From Parabacteroides hominis (lineage in GTDB: Bacteria > Bacteroidota > Bacteroidia > Bacteroidales > Tannerellaceae), in assembly GCF_014287585.1 (NCBI RefSeq), contig NZ_JACOOJ010000005.1:1-64000 (forward strand): a stretch of 64,000 nucleotides of DNA. The letters are read 5' to 3'. Below the pieces are notes generated by a model. That model was not told the origin of the DNA and made no database searches. It saw nothing but the letters and a program-made list of their open reading frames with translations. The translations under genes and the position numbers were made by a program. Below, one piece after another: positions 47,451 through 56,628 of this stretch (its first letter is position 1; every line of letters begins with the position of its first letter).

Positions 47451-48017
47451 TCAAAAACGCAAACCGGGCATCAGCATGGAAAGGATGATCTCGATCAGCC
47501 AGGGCGTCGCCAAAATCAGACCGGTCGCAGTCCCGACAAATTTTAGCCGGATCTTCTCCTCCACCTGCATATAAGGGCCTGCCCCTTCCCATACGATATA
47601 AAACGTATATAAAACGAATATACGCAAAAAGAAAAACTCCGGGAGCAGCATCAACACAATATTCAATGCAAACATCAACGAAGACGAATAGCCGACAAAG
47701 CGTTGGCACAGCTTCATGTCCTTCTCCCGTTTGAACCATCCCTGCCAAAGTTCGTTCAGCAAATAGGAAGCCAGGTAAAAACCGCCGAACGAAGCGACCA
47801 ATGTCCGGATAGACGACTTCAGCGCCAGTTCGACATCAAACTCTTTCCGTGTGAACAGCACGCCTAAAAAAGCCGCTACCGTAACGAATCCGATCAGGGG
47901 ATAGACAAACCGGGATAAAAACTCATCGTCATTTTCTTCCTTTCTCGTCAGAATATCCCACGCCTTTGCCGGCTGGGAGATGATGGCTACGACCAATTTA
48001 AATATCTCTTTATACAT
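47451..48017 (-). CDS. Yip1-family inner-membrane protein
   Basis: A 188-residue protein with five hydrophobic segments, at about 38-55, 75-98, 112-125, 128-143 and 162-182. The opening FKLVVAIISQPAKAWDILTRKEENDDEFLSRF is typical of the Yip1/DUF1282 family in Bacteroidetes. Function is unknown. It precedes smpB by 12 bp, probably the same transcript. Confidence 0.8.
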   Translation of the reverse strand: MYKEIFKLVVAIISQPAKAWDILTRKEENDDEFLSRFVYPLIGFVTVAAFLGVLFTRKEFDVELALKSSIRTLVASFGGFYLASYLLNELWQGWFKREKDMKLCQRFVGYSSSLMFALNIVLMLLPEFFFLRIFVLYTFYIVWEGAGPYMQVEEKIRLKFVGTATGLILATPWLIEIILSMLMPGLRF

Positions 48018-48048
48018 ATTTTCAATACGCTCGTTTGCTATTTATCGT

Positions 48049-48807
48049 TTATTTGTCTTTTCCAGACAGGTCTATTGTAAACACGTCGGAGGAACTTTTC
48101 CATACAATAGAAAAAGAATCCTTTCCAAATGCAGAAGCATAATTAATCCGGAATTTCAACTCGTCTAAATTGTTCTTTTCAGCATCTTTCACCAAATCTT
48201 CGATGTTGAACGCACAAGGAATAATCATCGACTGGCCTTTTGTCGTGTCCGACTCTATCATGATCGTGCGGAGATAAAGGCTATAAATCTTATCGTCTCC
48301 CAATAATTTATCCGGATTATAAGATAAAGAGAAACTATCCACCTGGTTTGCCGGGTGATTGCTCATCTCCGTGAACAGGAACAAATTGCCTCTGATATAA
48401 GCGGAACGCGCCTGGAGGGAAGAAAGCAGCAGTTCATTCTTTTCAACGACGGAAGTATCGGTCAACGTATTGAAAAAGTTCCATCGATTGACCTCCGAAA
48501 TCGTATTCTCATAGATAACAGCTTCGATATAACTGGTATCCGTTCCTGCCCCCATATTGTTTGCAGTCCCGTAATCGATGGAATAATCAAATAAGATACA
48601 TTCTCCATCTTCTACATTGGCATTTTGGAAATCTTCCGAAGAGACCACAACGTTACCTTTGGTATAAATAGCCTTGCCCGGTCCGTATCCGGTCACCACA
48701 ACCCCAGCCTGATTTGCCATCGTCAACTGGGTGGCCGGATCTCCCAAACAAGAACTCAACACAACCAAACAAAAGACCCAAACGCCATATAATACTGTTT
48801 TTCTCAT
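48049..48807 (-). CDS. NigD-like lipoprotein, first of two paralogues
   Basis: Starting at 48807 (MRKTVLYGVWVF) gives 252 residues; ATGs at 48813 and 48819 are possible but would put an acidic residue before the signal. The lipobox LSSC has Cys20. The pattern DGECILFDYSIDYG and KNELLLSSL matches the other lipoprotein at 49137-49937 (GDCVIANVQIDYD, DNELLLSGS). The fold resembles NigD-like surface lipoproteins of Bacteroides. Likely surface or periplasmic; role unknown. Confidence 0.75.
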   Translation of the reverse strand: MRKTVLYGVWVFCLVVLSSCLGDPATQLTMANQAGVVVTGYGPGKAIYTKGNVVVSSEDFQNANVEDGECILFDYSIDYGTANNMGAGTDTSYIEAVIYENTISEVNRWNFFNTLTDTSVVEKNELLLSSLQARSAYIRGNLFLFTEMSNHPANQVDSFSLSYNPDKLLGDDKIYSLYLRTIMIESDTTKGQSMIIPCAFNIEDLVKDAEKNNLDELKFRINYASAFGKDSFSIVWKSSSDVFTIDLSGKDK

Positions 48808-49136
48808 TTCCATATACAAATTTGAAGTTGTATTTATCTCCCTCTCCTAATGGAGGAAACGCACAAAGGTAAGAAAAAAGGTTTATACGGCAAAAGCTAT
48901 CCTTTTTGTTTAAGTAAACAAATCAGCGATGCACAGGAGGAAATAAGAAAGAGGGAGAGACGAAATAGACATGCCCCGAAAGTGTTAAAAACGGAATATT
49001 TTGCGGAAAGCATAAGCTTTTTTTGTCGAGACACGTTACTTTTTTAGGGCAAACGACTCATTATTTCATACAAAAAATAAAAAGATAGACACCTAAATAA
49101 ATTCAGTGTCTATCTTCTATCTATTTTTACAGGATA
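48808..49136. other. Intergenic region between the paralogous lipoprotein genes
   Basis: Contains a TACCTTTG -7 box for the 48049-48807 gene (minus strand, 48871-48864) and the hairpin terminator of the next gene at 49071-49114. No gene is supported; a short plus-strand frame at 48850-49047 has low-complexity basic composition. Confidence 0.6.
49071..49114 (-). terminator. Terminator after the second NigD-like gene
   Basis: GATAGACAC (49084-49092) and GTGTCTATC (49106-49114) form a 9-bp stem. On the minus strand it is followed by TTTTTATTTTTTG; T-rich DNA on the other side could let it work both ways. Confidence 0.75.
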
Positions 49137-49937
49137 TTAATTCGAGGCTTCTTCAATTGAGAATTGAGAAATCTGGGAATATCCCCAAGTCGCGATCTTT
49201 GTCGAATCCGAATTAAATGTCAACGGATACTTCATACGATAATTTACAACCTTTTTTCCTGCTGCCGATTCTTTACTTTTCAACATGGAATAGAATTGAC
49301 CACCTTCAATAGCGATCGGATCTATTGCATTGCTAATAGTAGGAGCTTTTCCTTCTTCCCTTTTTTGAGCACGTATACATAATGTATAAACACGTTCAGT
49401 GCCATCCACAGCTTCCGGCTCTTGATCATAGTCCATAGTTATTGTATAATCGTTCTTCTGGTCCGTCAATACAGATGCAAAATTAGGGATAGCAATGATT
49501 CTCTTATAATTATTAGAGACCAACAATCCTACATCAGAACCAGATAAAAGCAATTCATTATCCAGCGCCGTTGAATCTAAAGACGAAAAATTCAAATTAT
49601 ATTTAGCTAATGGAGACGATGCCACTCCTGTCGCTACATAAAAACCAGTTGTAGAGATATTCGCATTATCCGGTGAATCATAATCAATCTGAACATTAGC
49701 AATTACACAATCTCCAGCACTGTAGGTCGGGTCATTTGCAATTGACGAGATATACAAGGGCAGAGATTGGTTAGGATAACCGACAGGATAAAGCAATGTT
49801 TTCATCGTAGAAGAATAATCAACTATTGCAAAGAGATTAGGAATCGTCTGTTGATTACCGCCGCCATCCAAACAAGAGGTTAACGAAAACATGCCTGCAG
49901 CTATTGCTGCCAATCCTAAAACTTTAAGTTTCTTCAT
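49137..49937 (-). CDS. NigD-like lipoprotein, second of two paralogues
   Basis: A 266-residue lipoprotein: MFSLTSCLDGG gives lipidated Cys22. It shares length, the GDCVIANVQIDYD segment, the DNELLLSGS segment and the overall beta-rich layout with its neighbour at 48049-48807, but sequence has drifted widely. It lies downstream of an ECF sigma/anti-sigma pair with its own terminator. Function is unknown. Confidence 0.75.
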   Translation of the reverse strand: MKKLKVLGLAAIAAGMFSLTSCLDGGGNQQTIPNLFAIVDYSSTMKTLLYPVGYPNQSLPLYISSIANDPTYSAGDCVIANVQIDYDSPDNANISTTGFYVATGVASSPLAKYNLNFSSLDSTALDNELLLSGSDVGLLVSNNYKRIIAIPNFASVLTDQKNDYTITMDYDQEPEAVDGTERVYTLCIRAQKREEGKAPTISNAIDPIAIEGGQFYSMLKSKESAAGKKVVNYRMKYPLTFNSDSTKIATWGYSQISQFSIEEASN

Positions 49938-49985
49938 TTTAATTGTTCTTTAATTTTATATTGTTTATTATTTATTTATTCATGC

Positions 49986-51224
49986 TCAAAAGCCGAAACG
50001 GAAGCCAGCCTGCAAATTCACATTAAACGGTTTCTCGGAACGGATCGTTTCGATATCGCTTCCGTTATCGAAATAATAGCCGGCCCCCACTTCCGCATAA
50101 ATACTTAAGAAACGGAGCAACGGATAGCTGGCCCCGGCACGGGCATTCACAGACCACATCCATTCTTTCATACGGATATGCTTCTTTTCGTGACGGATTT
50201 CATTTTGTTCCACAAATATTTTGGAATTCAGCTTGCCGGCTACATTGATCTCGGTCATGGCGCCTGCCGCTGCATAAAACTGTATACGCTTCCATTCCGC
50301 AATCTTATAAGACAAAGAAAGAGGGATTCCGATGAAATGCAGTTTCTGTTTCGTTTCACCATGATATACAGCCCCGGTCTCCCATTCGGAAGAAAGGAAT
50401 GTATAGTTTAAACCTGACTGGAGGGAAAAACGGTCATTCAAAGAATAACCCACACCCAATCCGACCGAAACCGGTGTCTTATGGCGAATTTTCGTTTTCG
50501 GGGACTGGCTATTGAAATACGGGGAATTCAATTGCAACAGCTCCTGATCCGTCATCATCGTATTCTTCAGGGCATAGGCATTTATGGAGTTCGAGGTTCC
50601 GGCACTCACGCTACCGCCTCCCATTCCAAAACTCCACCTTTTTGCCGGCGCCTTCTTTTCTTCTTTTTTCACTGGCGTTGCGTCTGCAAGCAAAGAACGT
50701 GTTTCGACCACTTCGGCGGCCTCGGAAGAAACTACTGCGACAGTATCATCGTTTTCCGGCGAAAGAGCAACGTCGTCTTCCGTCATATCCGACCGGAATG
50801 CAGTAGCGGCGGCAACTTGTGCAACGGCACGTTTTGCCACCCGGTTAACCGGCACGGAAGCAGCAACAGCTATTTCATTTTGAGAAGGTCGGGCCGGAAC
50901 AGCAGGTGTCGCAGATTCAGACTGTTCAGCCAGTCGGTTCTCCACAACCTCAGTCTCTTTCTGGATCGTTTCGGCTACCGGCAGACGTTCCCGGTCGTGG
51001 TTAAAGACATAAACGCCTCCCGTCACAACTAATAAGGAGATAACAGCGGCGGCGGCCCAATAGCGTAAAGTCCGCCGGAAAGGGACAGACTTTTTAACCG
51101 GCAGACGGTCGGCTATCGCCTCCCAATCGCCCGGCATCGTATCCGCTTCAAAGTCTTGCAACTTCGAACGGCACAAATCGTCAAATATATCTCTTTCCTT
51201 ATCCTTCATTTCTTTTTTACTCAA
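49986..51224 (-). CDS. Membrane protein with cytoplasmic N-terminus and outer-membrane-type barrel domain
   Basis: A 412-residue protein. Residues 1-50 are cytoplasmic and charged (DIFDDLCRSKLQDFEADTMPGDW), a single helix follows (AAAAVISLLVVTGGVYVF, about 56-73), then a Ala/Val-rich linker. The C-terminal ~200 residues resemble the PorT-like OMP_b-brl_2 barrel (SVGLGVGYSLNDRFSLQSGL). Its start overlaps the ECF sigma gene stop by 4 bp, so it may act as that sigma's membrane partner; an anti-sigma role is inference. Confidence 0.75.
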   Translation of the reverse strand: MSKKEMKDKERDIFDDLCRSKLQDFEADTMPGDWEAIADRLPVKKSVPFRRTLRYWAAAAVISLLVVTGGVYVFNHDRERLPVAETIQKETEVVENRLAEQSESATPAVPARPSQNEIAVAASVPVNRVAKRAVAQVAAATAFRSDMTEDDVALSPENDDTVAVVSSEAAEVVETRSLLADATPVKKEEKKAPAKRWSFGMGGGSVSAGTSNSINAYALKNTMMTDQELLQLNSPYFNSQSPKTKIRHKTPVSVGLGVGYSLNDRFSLQSGLNYTFLSSEWETGAVYHGETKQKLHFIGIPLSLSYKIAEWKRIQFYAAAGAMTEINVAGKLNSKIFVEQNEIRHEKKHIRMKEWMWSVNARAGASYPLLRFLSIYAEVGAGYYFDNGSDIETIRSEKPFNVNLQAGFRFGF

Positions 51225-51748
51225 TACAATTCATTAATCCTGCGTTGCAATAATTGTTTGGCACGCGTAAACTGCGACCGGGATGTACTCTCCGTTATAT
51301 TCATCATCTCGCTGATCTCCTTATGCGAATAACCTTCTATCGCGAACAGGTTGAACACCGTCCGAAAACCGGCAGGAAGTTCCTGCACCAGTTTCATCAA
51401 CTCGACTGCCGACATATCGGAGATGGCTGAACTGTCCGGATGGATCAATTCCGCCGTGTTATCCAGATCGGCAGCCTCACGCAAAACATCCGATTTGCGC
51501 AAATACTCCAACGCACAATTGACAAAGATCTTTCGCATCCACCCCTCAAATGACCCAAGTCCCGAATAAGAGTCCATGCCGGTGAAGACTTTTACAAAAC
51601 CGTCCTGTAACAAATCACGGGCAGTCTCCCTGTCGCTAACATAACGCAGACAAACTCCCATCATTTTACGGGAATACGTTTCGTACAGCTCCTTCTGAGC
51701 CAGCCTTTCCCCATTCCTACAACCCTCTATCAGTTGTTTCTCCGTCAT
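51221..51748 (-). CDS. ECF-type RNA polymerase sigma factor
   Basis: A 175-residue sigma-70 family ECF factor. Region 2 is at about 20-90 (RKMMGVCLRYVSDRETARDLLQDGFVKVF), region 4 at about 120-172 (LPAGFRTVFNLFAIEGYSHKEISEMM, TESTSRSQFTRAKQLL). It is coupled to the membrane protein gene by a 4-bp overlap. A TATCTTTG -7 box (51859-51852, minus strand) lies 104 bp upstream. Regulated genes are unknown. Confidence 0.93.
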   Translation of the reverse strand: MTEKQLIEGCRNGERLAQKELYETYSRKMMGVCLRYVSDRETARDLLQDGFVKVFTGMDSYSGLGSFEGWMRKIFVNCALEYLRKSDVLREAADLDNTAELIHPDSSAISDMSAVELMKLVQELPAGFRTVFNLFAIEGYSHKEISEMMNITESTSRSQFTRAKQLLQRRINELY

Positions 51749-51903
51749 TTAGTGTATGCCTTCATGCCCTTTCCAGGGCCGTACATTTATTATGATGTTC
51801 AGATTATCCGAAACGCTGCATTCCGGATAAAATATTTTTCTTGAGAACGCACAAAGATACTGTATTCCGGCAAATAATCAGATAAGGAAAGAGAAATTAC
51901 CTT

Positions 51904-52236
51904 CTACTTCTTTTTGGCAGGGGTAACGGGGCAACCGGCTCCGTTATCTACCGGGGTCGCTTCCATCCCTATTTTCTTGAAGGCTGAGGCCAACTTCGTT
52001 TTGGATGTCTTATCCGCACGATAAGTAACGACTGCCGTGCGGGTGTTCAGATCGCACTTGAGATCGGTCACCCCTTTCTCGAAAGCGATGTTCTTCTCGA
52101 TCTTCTTGACACAGTTTGCACAATCCATTCCTTCGACAAAGAAGGTTACTGTTTCCTTTTTCTTTTTGGCATCTTGCGCATAGGCCGTAGAAAAAGTAAA
52201 TACGGCACAGATTAAAGCGACTAATAAACGTTTCAT
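51904..52236 (-). CDS. Secreted heavy-metal-associated (HMA) domain protein
   Basis: A 110-residue protein with a signal peptide (MKRLLVALICAVFTFSTAYA). The HMA fold shows MDCANC with Cys39 and Cys42, like copper chaperones and P-type ATPase metal domains. It is exported, so it handles metal in the periplasm. It ends the operon behind the TonB receptor, 77 bp after it, together suggesting copper or related ion handling. Confidence 0.88.
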   Translation of the reverse strand: MKRLLVALICAVFTFSTAYAQDAKKKKETVTFFVEGMDCANCVKKIEKNIAFEKGVTDLKCDLNTRTAVVTYRADKTSKTKLASAFKKIGMEATPVDNGAGCPVTPAKKK

Positions 52237-52313
52237 AATATAAATAATTTAATAATGTGACTATTTGAGAACGTGACTATTTGAGAATTTGATTTTCCCA
52301 TTGCCACTTATCC

Positions 52314-54527
52314 TTAATCCCGGCTGATGTTGAAACGCAGTCCGGCATAAATCTTCCTGCCGTGGACAGGTCCCCAGACCATCGAGCCGTCAAAATTATC
52401 TCCACGCGGGTTCCCGGCGTCGATGATCGGATGCGGCTGCTTATAGTCGAAAAGGTTTTCCGCTCCGACATAAACAGACCAACGGCGGAAATATTTCGTG
52501 ATCTGGGCATTCACGACCGTATAGGCTTTAAAATCGGGCTCCCACAAGGGATTTACGGCATCCGGTGTCGGCATTCTTCCGCCTCCGTTGAATTGTCCGG
52601 TGAGGTCGAACTGCCATTTCTTCAACGGAGTCTGATAAGAGGCGGTCAGCAAGCCTTTGTAGTCGCTGACCAACGGCTTTTTCAGCCGGCGGGTGACGCC
52701 TTCCGCATTCCGGTAGTCCGTTTTTGCATCCGTATAGCGATATGCGGCTGTCAGGGTAAACCCGCGGAAGAACGGATAAGTAGCCTCTACCTGGAAACTG
52801 TTGGAATAAGAACGGCCATCCAGATTGTAGAAACTGACTGCATGCGGATCGCTATCCATATCCACAACCACCTGTTTCCGGAAATCCGTATAGTACCACT
52901 CGCCGTTCAGAGTCAGCTCCTTTCCGAACAGCGGTATGTAAAACGAAAGGTTCACACCCGTATTCCAGGCTTCTTCCTGATCCAAGTCGGCAGCTATATT
53001 CATTTTGCGGCTACTGGACAAGAGGAAATTGTTTTCAGCCAGCACATTTGCCGTCCGGAATCCCTTCCCTGCCGAAGCACGTACGTGGAACCAGTCGAAA
53101 GGATTATATTTTATATGCAGGCGGGGCGTCACAAAGAAGTCGTACAGCGAGCTGTAATCCGCACGCAATCCTGTTAGGAGGATAAACTTGTCATTCAGGT
53201 TGTATGTATATTGCACATAAGCTCCGGGGACGACTTCGATCCGGTTGTAAGGCGTCCGCACGCCGTCGAGTGTCAGGTTTTCGTCAAAACCGTCGTAATT
53301 CATGCTCAATCCCGTGCTCAGGCTATGCGCCGGAGAAAACTCCTTTTCGTAGAGCAAGCTGGCGTATACGTTATTCTGATACACATTGTAAGGCGTCCGG
53401 TCATACATGGATTTCTGTTCGTGATAAGAGCCGGAAAGGATCAACGCCACGCTTTCCACCTTTTCCTTGTCGATTATATAGGCTTGCTTGGTGAACAGTT
53501 CCGCGCGGTTCGTTTGCAGACGCACACGGTAGGGATCGGCAAAATCATGGTGTTTCGTAGCCTGTCCGCCCGTACGGTTCTCATGCAGATAGCGCACGCC
53601 ATACTGGGCGACATAATGGTCCAGTTTATGATACCAACGGTTCATCAGGTTCACCTGCTCTCTCAGGGGAGTGTCCAGAAAGCCGTCGTCGTTTCCGTCG
53701 TGCTGCATCTTGTCATTCGAATAATGTACCAGCAAACCGGTCGACACCTTGTCGTTTATATGCCAGGAGGCATCGGCATTCCCTTCATAGCGACCGGCAT
53801 CGCTACCGAAGAGGTTGACGGAAAAGATATCGGCCGTAGGCGGTTTCTTAAATTCCACATTGATCTGTCCGGCCAATGCTTCGTAGCCGTTCTTGACCGA
53901 AGATGTTCCTTTCGAGACCTGGATACTTTCCATCCAGGCGCCGGGCACGTAATCCAGGCCATACAAAGAGGCGGCTCCCCGGAAGTTCGGGTAATTCTCC
54001 GTCAGCATCTGCACATAGGTTCCGGCAAGCCCCAACAGTTTGATCTGGCGGGCTCCGGTAGCGGCATCCGAATAGGAGACATCGACAGACGGGTTTGTCT
54101 CGAAGCTCTCCGCTAAATTACAGCAAGCCGCGCGGCAAATCTCGTCATAGGTGATCTTCTGGGTTTGCAACACGCTGGTGCGGGAAGCGATCGTCCCCAT
54201 TTTGCGTTCGCTGATCACGACTTCCTGCAAAGCGACTTCGCCAACCAGCACGATGCGCAGAGGCTTGCTTGTGTCCTCGACCGGGACAATCGAGGTGGTG
54301 TAGCCGATATAACTGACGACCAGATTCTTCGCGTTTTCCTTTCCTTCCAGTTCGAAATAACCGTCGGCGTCGGAGGTCGTCCCTTGTTGAGTGCCTTCCC
54401 AGTAGATGTTCGCTCCGATTATCGGTTCTTCCTGTTCATCCAAAACATGTCCTTTCACCAGCTTCCCGGCAGAAACCGGAACCGCAATAAGAAATAATAA
54501 AATTGTAAGATAGAGTTGTTTCATCAT
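52314..54527 (-). CDS. TonB-dependent receptor of a metal operon
   Basis: A 737-residue receptor with signal peptide (LTILLFLIAVPVSAG) and CarboxypepD_reg-like domain (GHVLDEQEEPIIGANIYW). The TonB-contact area holds LQEVVISERK; the plug has CRAACCNLAESFETNPSVDV and GVDYV-like GLDYVPGAWMESIQVSKGTS. A barrel ends in RFNISRD. It lies between a Cys-rich HYC_CC_PP protein gene and the HMA gene, so its ligand is probably a metal complex. A palindrome lies just before its -7 box. Confidence 0.9.
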   Translation of the reverse strand: MMKQLYLTILLFLIAVPVSAGKLVKGHVLDEQEEPIIGANIYWEGTQQGTTSDADGYFELEGKENAKNLVVSYIGYTTSIVPVEDTSKPLRIVLVGEVALQEVVISERKMGTIASRTSVLQTQKITYDEICRAACCNLAESFETNPSVDVSYSDAATGARQIKLLGLAGTYVQMLTENYPNFRGAASLYGLDYVPGAWMESIQVSKGTSSVKNGYEALAGQINVEFKKPPTADIFSVNLFGSDAGRYEGNADASWHINDKVSTGLLVHYSNDKMQHDGNDDGFLDTPLREQVNLMNRWYHKLDHYVAQYGVRYLHENRTGGQATKHHDFADPYRVRLQTNRAELFTKQAYIIDKEKVESVALILSGSYHEQKSMYDRTPYNVYQNNVYASLLYEKEFSPAHSLSTGLSMNYDGFDENLTLDGVRTPYNRIEVVPGAYVQYTYNLNDKFILLTGLRADYSSLYDFFVTPRLHIKYNPFDWFHVRASAGKGFRTANVLAENNFLLSSSRKMNIAADLDQEEAWNTGVNLSFYIPLFGKELTLNGEWYYTDFRKQVVVDMDSDPHAVSFYNLDGRSYSNSFQVEATYPFFRGFTLTAAYRYTDAKTDYRNAEGVTRRLKKPLVSDYKGLLTASYQTPLKKWQFDLTGQFNGGGRMPTPDAVNPLWEPDFKAYTVVNAQITKYFRRWSVYVGAENLFDYKQPHPIIDAGNPRGDNFDGSMVWGPVHGRKIYAGLRFNISRD

Positions 54528-54603
54528 AAATTCTTTTTTTGTTATCCTGACTTAGATCACTTACATGCATAAGGTTACACCATTGCATTCCTTTATTTTT
54601 GCA

Positions 54604-54626
54604 CAAAAATAAGGCATTGCCAATGC
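54604..54626 (-). promoter_or_regulatory. -7 box and palindrome of the metal receptor gene
   Basis: Minus strand: TATTTTTG (54611-54604) is an exact -7 box; immediately upstream lies GCATTG-C-CAATGC (54614-54626), an operator-like palindrome in the spacer. No well-spaced -33 TTTG is seen, which fits a regulated promoter. Confidence 0.5.
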
Positions 54627-54683
54627 AAACCGGTTGCAAAAACGGGCAAAGGCGATCCCACAAAAGAGATACGCCGGCTAAGA

Positions 54684-55088
54684 CTAAATCAAAAGGACTG
54701 TCAAAAAAGAAAGGTATGTTCCGGAATCGAATCCGGGAGGAGATTCCTGCTCGATTTCTACCGCCTCGTTTATAAAAGGGACAGGGACAAGTGATAAATG
54801 CGAACTGACATGCGAAATCAAATCAATCGCCACTGGCTGCAAATTGAACAGATGACCGTGAAAAACATTCCAGTCGAAACTGACATACTCGACATCGCAA
54901 CAGCAGCCATCTTCACTTGCACACTGTGCCTGTCCATGCATCTCGCAGCATTTGTTTTCCAGCAAAGCCGTGACACCCTCCGTCCGGCAATCCCCGCAGC
55001 AGTAGGTCACCAGACTGACACCGGCGCCCCCGTAAAACACAAGTGCCGCCAGGAATACGATAAACAGATATGTCACAGTCTTTTTCAT
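54684..55088 (-). CDS. HYC_CC_PP-type cysteine-rich exported protein
   Basis: The start at 55088 (MKKTVTYLFIVFLAALVFY) gives 134 residues; a MCRM start 9 bp upstream would overlap the -7 box. After a signal/membrane helix it has TYCCGDC, KCCEMHGQAQC and EDGCCCDVEY, then ESPP near the end: the pattern that names the HYC_CC_PP family. The Cys/His clusters suggest metal binding. It heads the TonB receptor/HMA gene run. A TATCTTTG -7 box (55102-55095) lies 7 bp from the ATG, so the mRNA is nearly leaderless. Confidence 0.8.
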   Translation of the reverse strand: MKKTVTYLFIVFLAALVFYGGAGVSLVTYCCGDCRTEGVTALLENKCCEMHGQAQCASEDGCCCDVEYVSFDWNVFHGHLFNLQPVAIDLISHVSSHLSLVPVPFINEAVEIEQESPPGFDSGTYLSFLTVLLI

Positions 55089-55136
55089 CCGGCACAAAGA
55101 TATAGCATTCCGGGATTCTCTTCCAAACCGTTAATA

Positions 55137-56615
55137 TTATTTAGGATATTTGGAAAGATAATAATAGGTTTCTTTCGAAAGCCCGCTTTCGATATGGTAG
55201 CGGGTGGAAGATGAAACGGAAAATGTATATCCCCGCTCCGAGGCCGTATCGACAGGCAGATAGATGGAAGTATCCCGGATTCCCGTCATCAGGATATTCC
55301 GGGCGGATGCCGGGTCGATCGAATCCGTCAGCGAATAATAGACGGTATAAGTCAACACGTCCTTTTCCGAATCCGGTTTCTGCCAGGAGAGCTTCAACTC
55401 GTTCCCTTCCTTTTCCACCCGTATCTCTTCCGGGGCGGCGGGAACCGTATCGTTGAGCCAGGACAAAGGCGGAAGCTGTGCCGGATATTTATAATATTTA
55501 TCCTTCAACTCGTCGTATAGCCCTTTCGTATTGTCGAGGATGTTCCCACAACGGAAGAATGTGCAGCCGGCCCCGCCGTAATAACGGCTGTAGTCGATCT
55601 GGTCCGTGATGTCGTTGACGGTCCAGTCCGCCTCTTCTTTCAGCATCCGGTATGCGCCCAATCCGGGAACCACAAGACGGTCGTTGCAATTATCGACCCA
55701 ATTGTCTACAAACGGGAAAAAGTTATCATGCAGGTAATACATCATCGGGACGATCATATCCTGCTTTCCGTTCTGCATCCACATTTTCGGATCTTGGAAG
55801 ACGCTTTCGTAAGCCGTCCATCCGGCGTTCGGGACACGTTCGATGCGATTATATTTGCCGAGCGGCGAACTGCTGACCTGCACCCAGGGTTTTACCGATT
55901 TCACCCAGTCGTAAATGCGGTAAACCATCTTATTGATATTCTCCCGGCGCCAGTCCGCCAACGGGCGTTTCTTGCCGTATTTAGTATACTGGGCTTTATC
56001 GGGGAAAGATTTTGCCTGTTCCGGATAGCGGATATAATCGAAATGGATACCGTCGATATCGTATCCGTTCACCAGCTCTTTCACTAAGGACAAAATATAG
56101 TCGGAAGTTCCGGGAACGCCGGGGTCCAGATACCATTCGCCGTTATGACGCTTGCAGAGTTTCGGCTGGCGCCTGACGACAGAGAGTTTTCCCTGCTCTT
56201 TCACGTTCTTGTCCGTTCCCAGCGGGAAAGTGACGAACCAGGCGTGGCATTCCATCCCGCGTTTGTGGCACTCGTCGATCACGAAAGCCAGCGGATCATA
56301 GCCCGGCATCGTTCCGTATTTTCCGGAGAAAGTCTTGCTTGCCGGTTCTATAGCCGAACGCCAGATGACGTCGCCACGCAAACGGACCTGCAAAAAAACA
56401 GTATTGAAATTCGCATCCTGCAAACGATCCAGAATGTCGCAGACGTCGCGTTGCTGCGCCTTCCGCCCCGCCTCCGTCGTTGCCGGCTTATGCGGCCAGT
56501 CCAGGCCATAGACGGTTGTCAGCCACACGCCTCGAATCTCACGTTTGGGAGGTTCGACCGCATTCGAGACTTGTATCGATAACAGGAGCAATAACGACAG
56601 GCAATACTTTCTCAT
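55137..56615 (-). CDS. GHL10/DUF187 glycoside hydrolase-like exported protein
   Basis: From 56615 (MRKYCLSLLLLLSIQVSNA) the protein has 492 residues: a signal peptide, a TIM-barrel of the DUF187/YngK type (about 25-380; EIRGVWLTTVYGLDWP, GIHFDYIRYPEQ) and a C-terminal fibronectin-III-like domain (about 400-490). Relatives act on glycans or peptidoglycan, but the reaction is not settled for the family. It follows the GDPD gene on the same strand after 13 bp. Confidence 0.88.
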   Translation of the reverse strand: MRKYCLSLLLLLSIQVSNAVEPPKREIRGVWLTTVYGLDWPHKPATTEAGRKAQQRDVCDILDRLQDANFNTVFLQVRLRGDVIWRSAIEPASKTFSGKYGTMPGYDPLAFVIDECHKRGMECHAWFVTFPLGTDKNVKEQGKLSVVRRQPKLCKRHNGEWYLDPGVPGTSDYILSLVKELVNGYDIDGIHFDYIRYPEQAKSFPDKAQYTKYGKKRPLADWRRENINKMVYRIYDWVKSVKPWVQVSSSPLGKYNRIERVPNAGWTAYESVFQDPKMWMQNGKQDMIVPMMYYLHDNFFPFVDNWVDNCNDRLVVPGLGAYRMLKEEADWTVNDITDQIDYSRYYGGAGCTFFRCGNILDNTKGLYDELKDKYYKYPAQLPPLSWLNDTVPAAPEEIRVEKEGNELKLSWQKPDSEKDVLTYTVYYSLTDSIDPASARNILMTGIRDTSIYLPVDTASERGYTFSVSSSTRYHIESGLSKETYYYLSKYPK

Positions 56616-56628
56616 TTCACACATTTAT

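Noticed and set aside
48850..49047. 65-residue plus-strand frame
   Set aside because: Low-complexity basic sequence over the promoter of the first NigD-like gene, with no family match I know and no ribosome site.
54674..54682. GCTAAGACT matching nine bases of the first inversion site
   Set aside because: Only 9 bp and no GAACT half-site on the other side; one such match is expected by chance in this window.
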